This document shows, piece after piece, positions 1-11,874 of a stretch of DNA of 64,000 bases. The stretch lies in assembly GCF_001039355.2 (NCBI RefSeq), contig NW_019775625.1, positions 148,532 to 212,531 on the forward strand, written 5' to 3'. A program made the position numbers and the translations under genes. The notes beneath the pieces are model-generated. The model saw nothing but the letters and a program-made list of their open reading frames with translations, was not told where the DNA came from and did not search any database. Every line of letters starts with the position of its first letter. Within the stretch, counting starts at the first letter, position 1. This stretch comes from Lingula anatina. Its lineage: Eukaryota; Brachiopoda; Lingulata; Lingulida; Lingulidae.

Positions 1-617
1 GTATTGTATATGAAGTAGGTACTTTTGGTTTTTGTCATTCATTTTGAATTCAAGAGTGCGAGTTGATATCATCTTTAAAAAAAAAGATTTTAGATGAGTA
101 CTAAATCATGCTTATACAGTGAGAATGAAACAAAAATATTTTCCAACAGTTGTGTAACCAAAAACGTCAACGACTACCGGTAACCATTAACTTACTCACC
201 CTTCAAACAATCCTGTATCTTACATATTTCTGTTTGACATTTAACCCGTGGCATATTGCTGACAACTATCTACCAGACCTTTGGTTGTTTTACAATTGCA
301 GGGCTATTCAGAAATATGAAAACACTAAAAACAGAAATAACAATGCAGAGAAAAATTTTCCGCCTGCTACAGATAATCCGGGTATTTGAGAATGTGAGTA
401 TTTCGAACTCCAAACCCAAGAAACCCAAGAAACGCTTACATGATGGCTTGAGACACACAATGGTAAATATTATAGATAAATCTGGTTGAATCTTACAAAC
501 TGTTGTTAATGATAGATTTGAAGATATGAAGAGATATAAAATATATAGTAACACAGACTTAAAATTGCTGTAACTGTAGCGAGGCTATTTTGGCTTATCT
601 TGGTAGTGCTGTACTCT
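1..617. other. Upstream flank of EFHC2, no gene assigned
   Basis: AT-rich DNA upstream of the EFHC2 promoter. The only exon-like segment is 301-389 on the plus strand, listed separately. I see no transposon ends or RNA gene here. Confidence 0.4.
301..389 (+). CDS. Possible 3'-terminal exon of an upstream gene
   Basis: A good 3' splice site (pyrimidine-rich, then tgcag) ends at about 300. It is followed by an open frame of about 28 codons that ends at TGA 387-389. The peptide is hydrophilic and ends in NPGI. No partner exons are visible because the window starts here, and I recognise no family. An alternative reading uses a GTGAGT donor just after 393 in another frame. It may equally be non-coding. 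Confidence 0.18.
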
Positions 618-630
618 ATTGGTTGGTATC

Positions 631-645
631 GCCTCCCATGGTAAC
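631..645 (+). promoter_or_regulatory. RFX X-box in the EFHC2 promoter
   Basis: GCCTCC CAT GGTAAC fits the X-box consensus RYYNYY-N3-RRNRAC exactly. It lies about 130 bases upstream of the EFHC2 ATG. An inverted CCAAT box (ATTGG, 618-622) sits just before it. RFX factors drive ciliary genes through such sites, and EFHC2 is an axonemal protein, so position and gene function agree. Binding is inferred. Confidence 0.5.
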
Positions 646-772
646 CTACAAACACAACACGCTGCCCATGTATTCATTGATTTTGTAAAGTGTAGCAGGG
701 AACCAGAGTATACAAGGTGCAGAGCACATAAAATATATTTTATTGCAGAAATTGTGGAATCAAGAGGCAAGC

Positions 773-2891
773 ATGGCATTACCAAACTTGCCAGGGAATT
801 CTTTTAATCCTAATGTGAGTAACAGTTTTGGTGTTTGTATCTATGGAGAAAGACAGAAATGTATTTTAGGCTTAGCAACTTTTAACACTTTCTAAGTTTC
901 TAATCAATTTCGTAAAGTAATGCATTTAGTCGTCGTCCGGTTTGTACTGTTAGGGCATAGTAACTCTCATAAAACTGCCGACTGATATTGGTTTTTATGC
1001 AATTTATACATGGAAAATAATGTTTATGTTCTTATATTTTTCAATTTATAATTTATAATTTAATTTTTAATTTTATAAACTTCTCTACTATGTATAGTTC
1101 CCAACACTGTACATTTTATGATTAATGGCATACAAGTGCATTTTACCAAACTAATAACTGTTAAATTTTGCATTAAAAAGTAGTTAACTCTTTGTATTTA
1201 TTTTTATTTTTCTAGCTGGGGAAAACACGTTATCATAAATCCCACCACTTTGACTATCGCAATGAAGTATCTATGATGGTTGGTGAAGAGAAACCTGGGA
1301 TTGGTGGAGAGCTTTTAGCAGGGCAGAAAATCACACCAAAGAACAGCGTTTTCCCTTCTGGAGAGGGTGGAAATTTGCCAGCTTGGGTGGCTTTTGACAG
1401 ACAGGTTTTGTGTTTTGATGCATATTTTCAAGAAGCTGTACACGAGAAGAGAGAGGAACAGTATAGAATCCGTAACAGCAAAATTTATTTCTACTTGGAA
1501 GATGACTCCATCCAAGTTATAGAGCCAAGAATGAAAAATGCAGGTGTTCCTCAAGGTAAGTTGTTATTGTAATATAAAAATGGAATGATTGAAATTATTA
1601 GTCATTCAATTACATGTACATTGTTAATACTGGTATACCAGTGCATAGATTAGCAGCATTATCAGTGTGTACATAAAATTGTATTTGCTGCAAAATTGTT
1701 GTCAGTCATCAAATCCAAAATAAGAAATGTATGTCACAGATCATCACTCTGCAGTAAGTGCATTTTAAAATGAATTAGCTCATATTTGTATGAAATTTCT
1801 AAAATTTTAATACTAGTATGTGATTCAGTTATTTATACCCTTTCAAACAAATTTCCAGGAACCCTTATCCGCCGTCACAGAATACCCAGGCCTGCTCCAT
1901 ATGACGACACATTCTACACCGTGGAAGACTTCAATGTGGGCAATGAGGTGAACCTTTACTCTCGCATATTCAAGATCACAGGCTGTGATGAGTTTACACA
2001 CAATTTCCTCCGTAAACTTGGAGTGAAGGTAAATGCTCCAGAGGCTGTACCAGCTGACCCTTATACCAAGTACAGGAAAGCTGTAAGTATTACACTAACT
2101 TTTATAAATATTATTAAGTCATTAGATTATATTATTTAATTAATTTTTTGTTGTTTCTGGTGCCAAGCAAATTTTTTTTTTATGATAATTGATTATTTTG
2201 TATTTTCTTCGGTTAATCTACGTACTATGAACTGCACTCAGTAATAATGTAAATGTATTGTTGCAATTTTTAATTTAGTTCTTTTTTTTAAAATGAAAAT
2301 TACTCTTTCAAACAATTTTTTAAAAGTTAAAGCATCATCGCATTATATTCATCACTTACATATTTTAATAGATGGATGAGTCTATGCAGCCAATGAGACC
2401 ATATGAGAAGTACGACACCCTCAAACAATTTCTGGATCATGACCGTCATGTCCTGCGTTTCTACTGCCACTGGGATGACACCGACAGCATGTTTGGTGAC
2501 CCTAGACAGATGGTCCTTCACTATTTCCTTGCTGATGATACAATAGAAATCCGTGAGATCATTCAGGCTAACTCTGGACGTGATGCCGCTCCAATGTTCC
2601 TGCGTCGGGCCAGACTGCCTAAAGAGGTGTCCAGTCTACGCCAGCCTGGTGAGAAAACTGACCGCACTGTCCTGAATGTCTTTGGACCAACTGGACATGG
2701 TGGAAGGTACATACTGGACAGTCTGAAGGTGAGTTTATTCTCTTTTGGTGAAAACCATTTTGGCATGGGTTAATTTGAATGTTTCTAGCATATTGAAAAA
2801 GCACATGAAAAACAGATAATACACACACATATGTATTTATATATATTTTTTTTTTCGCACTGCATAGACCTAGAAGTTTTTATTTATTTTT

Positions 2892-2950
<59 letters not shown>

Positions 2951-5900
2951 TTTTATTCCATTTGGCATGTCTGTGAATGAAAAAAAAAATATAAAGAAAT
3001 TGGGGGCACATGCCCTGGTACCTGTTAGTACTTTAGACAATTCAAACAAATGGTGTTCAACCATATATGTATTATTTTCTTGTCCAGACTGGTGCTGTCC
3101 ACGAGGAGTTCTACAAGGACAGTGATCTGATGATTGGATCAGTGGTCAGCGCCTGGGGGAGGAAGATCCTGCTATGTGACGCTGATGACTTCACTAAGGA
3201 GTACTACAGGACCAAGTACGGCATCAGTAAGTATTATATAGGTTAAGTTTTTTAATTATTATTTTCAAATATATGCCATGCATCTTATTTCATATTTTAT
3301 CATTACTTTGAAAGGTGATTTTTATTACATACTTTCTGAAGATTATATGTAATATTTTAAAATTAAATTGAAATGCTTTTAAAAAGTAGGATACCATTGG
3401 AATAATTTTTTTTAATTTCTATATATTCAGTTTTTGTAAACAGTAAATGCTGAGTAATAATTCATTATTTCAATATCATATTAAAAAAGAAATGAAACCA
3501 TATCTGGCATGACATTTTTGACTCTGCAGCAACTGAAAAACATTTTGATTAACCATTGTAATAAAGCTAAAAAATTTACTGACAAAATGTTTCTCCAATT
3601 ACAGACAACTTTACACCCATTCAGTACAAGGGTACCCCCCAGGGCCGCAAGGCAAGAGAGATGCCACCATACAATGGATTTGGCAGTGAGGAGGACTCTC
3701 TGTGTTCCTGCATGGGCCTTATCCCCAAGCCACCCAGGAGAGATTTCGTCAAATTCATGGAGAAGGATCGCCACGGACTGGAGAGCAATGTACTACGGTT
3801 CTTGGCTAGAATGGATACCACAAAGCCCATCGATATGGACCGTCGCTTCATCATCTCCTATTTCCTGTCTGATGACACTATATTGGTGTTTGAGCCTCCT
3901 GTTAGGAACTCTGGTAGGTTATTTTCCTATTAAATTAAATTTATTTTCTTCTTATTGGTTTATTTTGAAAAGAAATTACTGAGCATTACTTAATTGTCAA
4001 ACTTTTTATTCAAAATTTAAAAAAAGCAATAATTAATGCAAGTTTCATAATAGGAAATGTAAAAACCCCATTAAAAAATCCCCTGTAAATAAACTGAATA
4101 TATAAAAAGCAGTCTTTAATTAGAAATAAATCATATCATGTAAAATTCTTTAATGTTTCTTCTTTCTTTTAATGATTTAATAATAAGAATCCAGTGCATG
4201 AAATTCAGTTTGTTGATGATTTTCCTCCCTTTTTTTCACAGGCATCATTGGCGGCAAATTCCTGGAGCGTGGCCGCGTGAAGAAGCCCGACCAGCCTCCA
4301 TACAGCACACGGCTGTCCGAATACTACATGGCACCAGATCTGTATGTAGGAGGACTGGTCATCTTCAACAACCACAAGTTCCTGCTCATTGATGCTGATG
4401 AATATGCATTTAGGTACATGGAGCAACATAGTGATGAGGTGAGGACTTGAAAAAAAAATTTTATTCTTTATTTGATGATATTATTTTCATTTTGAGGAAG
4501 TCTTATACATTTGAAAATGTTCTTTTTTTCATTGATCCTTTAGTGATTGACATCCAGTGTAAAAATCAAATTTAATCAAAGATATTTCTTTTGATTGGTT
4601 TTTTAAATATTCTGTGTTTTTTTCATTCTCAGTTTTTGAATCCGCAAATATCAAGGGATATTTTTTAAATGAGTATACTGGTATCTCTTTGTTTAATTTT
4701 TTAATATAAAATTATCATTATGTTACTTTTTAGTTCCCACAAGCTAACGTTGACAGAATCTTTGAGAAACTGAAGGAGCTCTCCAAGGGCAAAACAGAAG
4801 AGGTCAAGTCTTTCTTCATGCGTAATGACCCCGGAAACACAGGCAATGTCCAGTACGAGCAGTTCAGAAACCTCCTTATGCAGCTTTCAGAAAACAGGCT
4901 GGCTGAGCATGAGATAATGACAGTTGGGAGGTAAATATAGAGCAATATAACAAATCATTTAGAATTTACAATGTGACAGAAGCAGGGAATGGATGCAGAG
5001 GAAGATGAGCCTCCCCCTTTCCTGCCCATCACTGAAAGTCTCCTAATTTTGATTGGTTTACAGCAGCATTTTAAATTTTCTTTTCTTTATAAAAATGGGG
5101 GGAAATGAAAAGAAAAATGTTGGAGATGATATCTAAATAAAAACAGAACAACATTAATTATTATTATTATTATTTGCAACATTTTATTGTTTTATATTTC
5201 AGACATTACATGCTTCGTAAGGATGATGACGGGGTTGACCTGAACACACTGGCCTATATCATACAAGATCTGCTGAGGAAACACAACTTTGATATCAATA
5301 TTAACAAATTGCCTGATGGCCTGTTACAGGCTGATGCCAACAAGTGAGTCATATTTATGATGACTTTTGTCACAATATAGTCAACATTGAGCAAAATTAC
5401 ATATACCGGTACTTTTTTTTTTGTATAGGTTGATTCGCAAAAATTACAGTGCCTTTTGAAAATTAAATATATGTCAAGTCTGGCCCAAAATACATTACAA
5501 CACTTATTTCATTTCCTGATACAGTTAGTCAGTTTGGTATTTCAGAAATTATTTTTTTAGATTGAATGTAAGTTGAGAGTGCTAAAAAATTCATTTCGTA
5601 TTCTAGGTGTGGATACCTGCACCCTGAGGTAGTGATGACAGCCTGTAAAGCTCTGAGATTGCCAGTGCCCAGAGATCTGGTGTGGGCTCTCATGACTAAG
5701 TAAGTATAGCCACTGTGATCATACTAGTACATGTAGCTTAGTTCATAGAGATATGGACATATTTACATTTTTCAAAATATCTTTATCTGATTCATAACTT
5801 AGAGTGTTTGTTAATATAGGATTATTACATGCACGACAGTGACTATTTAATTTTACAGATGTCGTTTAAAATTTGTGTATTTTACTTCAACTTGATGCCT

Positions 5901-6262
5901 AATAATTTTGTTTCGAACATTTAATCATTCAGTGAACAATGGAGGGGAGCACTGAATTTTGCAGTCCCAGCATTCAAATTAATTTTAAATAAGTAAAGCA
6001 TTTAACATTATCAATTGTAGTTATTCACATTTTTTGTCCTCCTTGTCTTCCTCTCAGGTGTGAAATCAACCAGGAGGGTCTGCTGAAATACGACACCTTC
6101 CTCCAGTATCTCGACTGGAAGAACTGCCCTGTGGTGGCGCCACCTAACTTCCAGGGCACCTTGGACGAGACATGGAAAGGAACCATGGCAAGCAAACAAG
6201 TTCAGGTTATCAACTACCAGGCACTATTAAACGACGCTTTCGGTTTTGCTGCGGAATCTTAG
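773..6262 (+). CDS. EFHC2: EF-hand domain-containing protein 2 (EFHC2-like), 11 coding exons
   Basis: Encodes a 747-residue protein, close to the 749 of human EFHC2. EFHC proteins are microtubule inner proteins of ciliary doublets. Exons: 773-814, 1216-1555, 1859-2082, 2372-2728, 3088-3226, 3605-3913, 4242-4438, 4734-4930, 5203-5343, 5607-5699, 6058-6262. All junctions are GT/AG and phases agree throughout. The start MALPNLPGNSF aligns with human MALPLLPGNSF. Three DM10 domains lie at roughly residues 70-180, 230-365 and 425-530, with conserved stretches such as PPYNGFGSEEDSL. The C-terminal third holds degenerate EF-hand-like helices, and the protein ends AFGFAAES. EFHC1 is shorter and lacks this C-terminal extension, so EFHC2 is preferred. 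An RFX X-box lies upstream. The gene ends about 110 bases from the convergent SYCE1-like gene. Confidence 0.95.
2868..2955. repeat. (TTTA)n microsatellite in EFHC2 intron 4
   Basis: About 20 TTTA units with minor interruptions between exons 4 and 5. Confidence 0.95.
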
Positions 6263-6771
6263 ATGGACCAGACAGTTTTAGATGATTAATGAATTAAAAC
6301 AGATTTCATTGACTTCACTTGTTGGAACAAAAATGGAATATTATTTTAGAATTTTGGACAATGCAAGGAAGAATATGTGCTGCTGTCAAAACTGTATAGA
6401 ACAACAAGGCTTAAACAAGTCTTGTTAAAAATGACTGGAAAAATACCCAGAAACAAAGCTGAAGAAAGAAATATTTATAAATGTATTATTTTGACTTTAA
6501 AGAAAAGTGTGGGTTATTTATCAGTGGAATTTTAACACATGGATTTATCAAAAGTGGAACAGTTGTGACATTTTGTCGTCTTCACTAGAATTCAAAACTT
6601 AAGTTTAATTACTTGAATGAACAGCAACTTGAAATAAAACTGTGGATTTAGCTTCTTTCAAAATTTATTTTTCTACATGTTATGTGTAAATGTTTAAATT
6701 ATTCTGAACAAGTTTACTGTGATCCACAATTGTAAATATTGTAAATATTATCTCTGAATTATAATACTGAG

Positions 6772-6777
6772 AATAAA
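6772..6777 (+). promoter_or_regulatory. EFHC2 polyadenylation signal AATAAA
   Basis: A canonical AATAAA lies 510 bases after the EFHC2 stop, followed by T-rich sequence near 6805-6830. The convergent neighbour ends at 6904, so the two 3' UTRs nearly meet or overlap. A (TA)n/(TG)n tract (about 6840-6868) lies between them. Confidence 0.6.
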
Positions 6778-6903
6778 ACTGCTGTCAGAATATAATAATA
6801 CTGCCTTTTTCATTTCTCTTTTTGTTTTGAGGCAAGTCAATATATATATATATATATATGTGTGTGTTCTCTCCTGTCAAATTTTGGAAAGCATAAAAAA
6901 CAG

Positions 6904-9900
6904 TCAAGCTGCTGGTGTGTTTATCTCCAGATCTTTTTCTTTGTATTCATCAAGTTCTGCCGTAGCAGCATCCAAGTCTTTCTGCAACTTCAATGTCTCT
7001 TCATGAGCTAGACTTTCTTCATCTTTAAACATATTTCTGAAAATTTGTAATTTCTAAAATACACAGTGTACAGTAAACAGTAATTGGCTACATTTTTTAC
7101 AATCTTTAGCTATAATAAAAATATATAGTGACCTCAATTTGAAAAGAAATCATGACAAGATCTATTGCAACTACACCGTACATGTATATACAGACAACAA
7201 AGACAATTCATTCTGATCCAGCGAGTATATTTTTGAAAGTGTTTTCTGACAGAAACACACATTTTTCAGTTATTGATAATGCTATTCTCAATTTCAGCCT
7301 GTCAGTATTCAAAATCAGACTCACTTCAACTTACATGATATCTTTCTGGAATTCTTTCGGAAAGTCAACAAGAAATCTCTGTTCTATTTCGTCTAGTGCT
7401 TCACACTGCAGCTCCAAATCTTCTACACTTTTGGTCAGGTTCTCAATGTCAGAGTTGAGGACTTGGACTTTGAAAATGAAAATCAATAGAAATTATAATA
7501 CATAAGTTATAAATCAATACCTAGGTCTAGGCCCACATTAATAATTTATAAAAATCAGCATATTTGTCAGGAAAAATTTATACTTACAAAAGTATATTAG
7601 GAATTGCATACAATATATCTCGAGACTGAATAAAATATCAAAATAAATAAAAAATCAAGAAAACTTACTACTTTCAATATGCACTGAATAAGCTTGCTTT
7701 GTTTTCTGCAATTCTTTCTCAAGACTTTTCTTGGTCTGCAAAATAATGACATAGTATCATAACTGTGATATGTCATGGACTGACATATTTTTGCTGTCTT
7801 TAATGTCTTAAAATTTGCTTTGATGATACAAAGACTTGTTTGATAGGTTTACGATGCAAGTGGTCATGAAGCCAATAATGATACTGTTACACATAAGACT
7901 GAATTTCATTTCAGTTCTTCACATCTATGTTTTAATTGAATAATACACAAATCATTAGGAAAATTAACATAAAAAGTATGAATAAACAAATGAATGACTA
8001 AAGTTGAGATGGAAATTAACAAAGTGGTATTTAGGGAGGAAAACCATTTTCATTCCATGAACTCTTAGTCCAGTAAAATCCTCATCCCTTCAATAATTCA
8101 AAAATTTTCTACTGGTAAATGAATAATTATAAACATTATAAACAAGTCAATATGTAGATAAAATGGTAATTGGTATAAATCTGAAACTCACGAAGTAGTT
8201 CTTTGCTTTACTGAACTTTTCTGCCAGCTGATCCAGTTTTTCTTCATATTCATGACTATCCAAAGAAAATCAGAAATAGATATGTTGAGAAATATTAGGT
8301 AAATGGCTTTAATATTTAAAACATACAATTATATATTTTGTATATCATTAATTTTTTTTTGCTTTTATGAACTGCACTTAGAACTTTAGAACTTCAATCA
8401 AGCTTAATTCTTTTTCAGCATTCATATCCGATATGGAAATTTAAAAATTATTAAGCTGAAATAAAAAAATTAATATATCATGGGAAGAATTTTTTTTACA
8501 AAATAATGGAGTAAGGAAGTAGATTGCCATTACATACATGTATAAAAAATCAAATTATAATTTTAACTTTTAATTTGTTATAAATATTACTTTTGAGTGT
8601 CTATAAATTAAAGTAAATATATACTTGCTGAGATCATTACAATCAAAACCATACTTATAACAACTTTTCTTTTAAGTATGATCAACATTTAACATTTTTT
8701 GTAAATCAAAGATATGAATTCTATTACAATCGGAAACCATTTATTTCCAACCTCCTCACTTACAAGATCAGGTTCTACATGTACTTACATGCCATCTAAA
8801 TGCTGTTGTTCTACTTCTTGAATTTTCAAGGTTAAATCTGATAAAATTTTTCTCCTTTGACTTATGGCATTTTCAAAGCTTTTAACAGATAAAGAGAGTG
8901 CTTTATTATTTATGGTCTAGCTGCCCTTGAAAAAAATCACAATAAAATTCCCCCTTAAACTTTAAAAACAGTATGGGGTCAATAAGCAATTATAATATAT
9001 TATACACACATTCATGTACAGATTTATAAAAGATTATATACCTTAATTAGATCTAAAAAATTGTTAGAAACGATTTTACTTTTTCTGTGTAAAAGGTTAT
9101 TTTTATCTTTTTACAACAACATAAATTGCAATTGGAAATTGTAAATACTGTTCCACCTGTTCATCTGTTCTCTTGTTTGAGCAATTTTGTGTTTTGCAAC
9201 CTTGAGGGTTTCTAAAAGAGAAAGATATATTACATATACTAATTATTAATAAATAAGTAAACGAATAAATTAATAAATTAAACCTTTAAGAAAAATAATT
9301 TGCAATTTGATCAAAATTTAATATACATCTACTCATATCATTTGATAGAAAAGTTTACCTTTCATCATTTCATTTTTTTCTTTTTCGTGTTGGTGTTTCT
9401 TTCTTGCTGAAAAAGAAAAGGATTGCTCTATTAAATAACATTAATACTTTTGCAAAATCAATAGCCTTTATAGACATACATCATGAATACAAATAATGTG
9501 CCACCCACTTTAATACATGCAAGTCCCCCAAAATTACTAGTCCTTGAATTTCAACATATTTTTAAAGCCAGGTGACTTTCTTCACTGTCTCTACTATTCA
9601 CATAAATGAGTTGGATAATTTACCTTATTAATTTTGGTGATTTTAAAAGTACATTCGATCCTTATTCAAATATAATGGTGATATAATAAAATCATTATAG
9701 AAATAATAATATAATGAACTAATTACCCAGTGCCAATGACTTTTCTGATGCACTCCTCTGTTTTTGGACATCGGTAAGTTTATCATCCAGGCGTGCCTTC
9801 TCTGAAACGTGATAAAAAATAGTATTTCCACCTATGTACATGTATTTAAGTGTTTTATTGTTTTAATTATCTATTTTTCCAAGTTTGACGGACAGTCTCA

Positions 9901-10174
9901 GCAGACAAACAACATTGATTCACCGTTGAATCAACGTTAATTTTGGTGGATCAACGTTGAATCAACGTAGAATCAATGACGTTTGCCTGCAGGGGTGTAA
10001 TCCAAACTGGTGAAGTTTTTCATTTTGTTTACGTTACATCAAATAGTTAAGAACATGGCAATCTTTTATAAAACCTACTTTACTTAGCAACCAACAAATC
10101 TACGAAAATGTACAATATACACCTCGCTGAAGTTCTCTCATTTGATTTACAAGATTCCCTGTAACTGCGGTCAT
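6904..10174 (-). CDS. SYCE1: Coiled-coil protein, probable SYCE1 (synaptonemal complex central element protein 1), 9 exons
   Basis: Exons, 5' to 3': 10123-10174, 9727-9801, 9359-9406, 9157-9211, 8789-8878, 8192-8255, 7669-7735, 7335-7467, 6904-7036. All junctions are GT/AG, phases match, and the total is 238 residues. An in-frame TGA just upstream fixes the ATG at 10174. The product is almost entirely charged alpha-helical coiled coil. From memory, residues about 11-128 align with human SYCE1 almost without gaps. The strongest block is HEYEEKLDQLAEKF against human AFEEQLEDLMGQHK. SYCE1 acts in the central element of the synaptonemal complex in meiosis. Human SYCE1 (351 aa) has a longer C terminus. 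A different meiotic or centrosomal coiled-coil protein cannot be excluded, since such sequences align easily. Confidence 0.6.
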
Positions 10175-10196
10175 GATGACTTCGTCTGCTAGATGA

Positions 10197-10204
10197 TGAC
10201 GTCA
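10197..10204. promoter_or_regulatory. Palindromic CRE (TGACGTCA) between divergent genes
   Basis: A perfect CREB/ATF full site lies 23 bases upstream of the SYCE1-like ATG, probably in its 5' leader or core promoter. ANKRD39 starts on the other strand at 10566, so the roughly 390-bp interval is a candidate bidirectional promoter. CREB/CREM control of germline genes is established in mammals. Its use here is inferred. Confidence 0.4.
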
Positions 10205-10332
10205 TTTCATGCAGTGCGGAGTTTTTATAATTTGTAGTAAAATTTAACATTCGATCAAGAGTCTTCCAAGTTTTTGTTTGTATTTGTTCATACATAATGA
10301 ATACCTTTCGACTTCATTAAAGTTGTTCAAAT

Positions 10333-10439
10333 ATGAATCCAAAGGAAAAGCATCGGTTTGCTGCGGAAGTAGTAAACAATGTAGCACAACTTCCGGTGGA
10401 GATTTATTGCCTGACCAGTGACGAAGCGGCGGTGTTCAG
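10333..10439 (+). CDS. Orphan first-exon-like ORF with splice donor
   Basis: ATG at 10333 opens 35 codons plus two bases. The peptide begins MNPKEKHRFAAEVV and includes LPVEIYCLTSDEAAVF. It ends exactly at AG|GTAAAG, a good 5' splice site. Base composition looks coding and GC-richer than its surroundings. No acceptor downstream continues the frame: joining to either ANKRD39 exon shifts frame and stops soon. It could be an alternative 5' exon, an upstream ORF, or exon 1 of a gene whose remaining exons I did not find. I do not recognise the peptide. Confidence 0.3.
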
Positions 10440-10565
10440 GTAAAGAAATGATTTATTGTTGAAGCAAGTCATACTTTAATACGGTATAACTACGTATACC
10501 TGAACGTCAAGTCCACGCAGACCACCATCATTAAAATGAACGTTTGGTGATTTGAACCGAAGAAA

Positions 10566-11720
10566 ATGAGTACCAGTTCAAAACACCGGCAGTTTCACCA
10601 ACGTCACGATGTTTTCGACTGCGAGGACCACGGGTGTTGTTCACACGCCACAGGTACGCCTTCAGTGTTTCAAACCCTACATGAACTGGATTTTAGTCGT
10701 GGCATTTGGAGCGCAGCGATGGATGGTGATATCAAGAAGGTGGCTGATTATTTAAACAAAGGAGGAGATGTCAATACGCAAGACAATTCTGGATACACAG
10801 CTCTGGTAATTTAGATTAAAATTTGAAAATAGAGTCCAGCTGTGGTCATCACCATGTTTTTAGTTGCTCTTATAGTCCAGGAATTGGTCTGCCTATACAC
10901 AAGTAAATTTGAACATTACACAAGTTATAGTTACATTTTGTAGGACTTATATATACTGCACTATATATATTTACATTTTTTCATATATATTAATAATTAA
11001 TATATATAATTCAGTATTTATGTTATATACACATACATGCACACACACACATACACACCGTGTGTGACTCTTATCGTATATATTTCATTTAAGCATTATG
11101 CCAGCAGAAATGGTCATCTGGCTGTGTGTGAGCTGTTGCTGACCAGTGGTGCCAGTGTGAATGTCCAGACCAGGGCAGGAGCTGCTACCCCCTTACACAG
11201 AGCTGCATACTGTGGACATCAGGACATTCTGCAGCTTTTAATGAAGTATGGAGCTAGGGAAGACATGGTGGATTCTGATGGGAAGACAGCATTGCATAAG
11301 GTATTTAGATACCAGTAACTTGATTTTGAAAAGTTTGCATAACCTAAAAATTTTTTATGTAATGTTACAAAAATATCTTTCATTAGAAATTATTTGTTAC
11401 ATGTAGCAAATAGTAATGATGTTGCCATGTTGTATCTTTGTCTTTTGTCTAATAGCATATTAAATTATGTGAAAGTACAGGTATGACTTTGTCTTTTTAT
11501 CCTTTCAGTTTAATGTTCTTCATAAGTGTGGTTACCCATGTAGAAATCTGTTAATCCCATTCATCTGTTTTTTTAGGCTGCAGAAAATGGGCACAGTGGT
11601 TGCATGGCTTTGTTAGTAGAGAAGAACCCAAGTCTGAAGTCGGTGGCTGATGTCAGAAATAAACTACCTAGAAATTATGTGGCAAACGAAAGGACAGACC
11701 TGTTACAAGTTCTGAGCTGA
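10566..11720 (+). CDS. ANKRD39: Ankyrin repeat domain-containing protein 39 (ANKRD39), 3 exons
   Basis: Exons 10566-10805, 11094-11300 and 11577-11720, all phase 0, give 196 residues (human 183). The N-terminal CEDHGCCSH segment and LHELDFSRGIWSAAM match the human protein. About four ankyrin repeats follow, including GYTALHYASRNGHLAVCELL, TPLHRAAYCGH and KTALHKAAENGH. The C-terminal tail ends TDLLQVLS. The cellular role of ANKRD39 is poorly defined. ATG 10566 gives the homologous N terminus. The gene is divergent from the SYCE1-like gene. Confidence 0.93.
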
Positions 11721-11868
11721 TAAATTGCTTGATATGGCTCTGAATCCTTCTTTAAAATGTATTATGCAAAATACTGAATATATGTTTTATATGACACTAC
11801 AGAGTATAAAGTGGACTTGATTTCCATTATTCTCAAATCAAAAGAATTATGAAAAAGTACCAATGAAA

Positions 11869-11874
11869 AATAAA
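11869..11874 (+). promoter_or_regulatory. ANKRD39 polyadenylation signal AATAAA
   Basis: AATAAA 149 bases after the ANKRD39 stop; it is the first canonical signal downstream. Confidence 0.55.
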
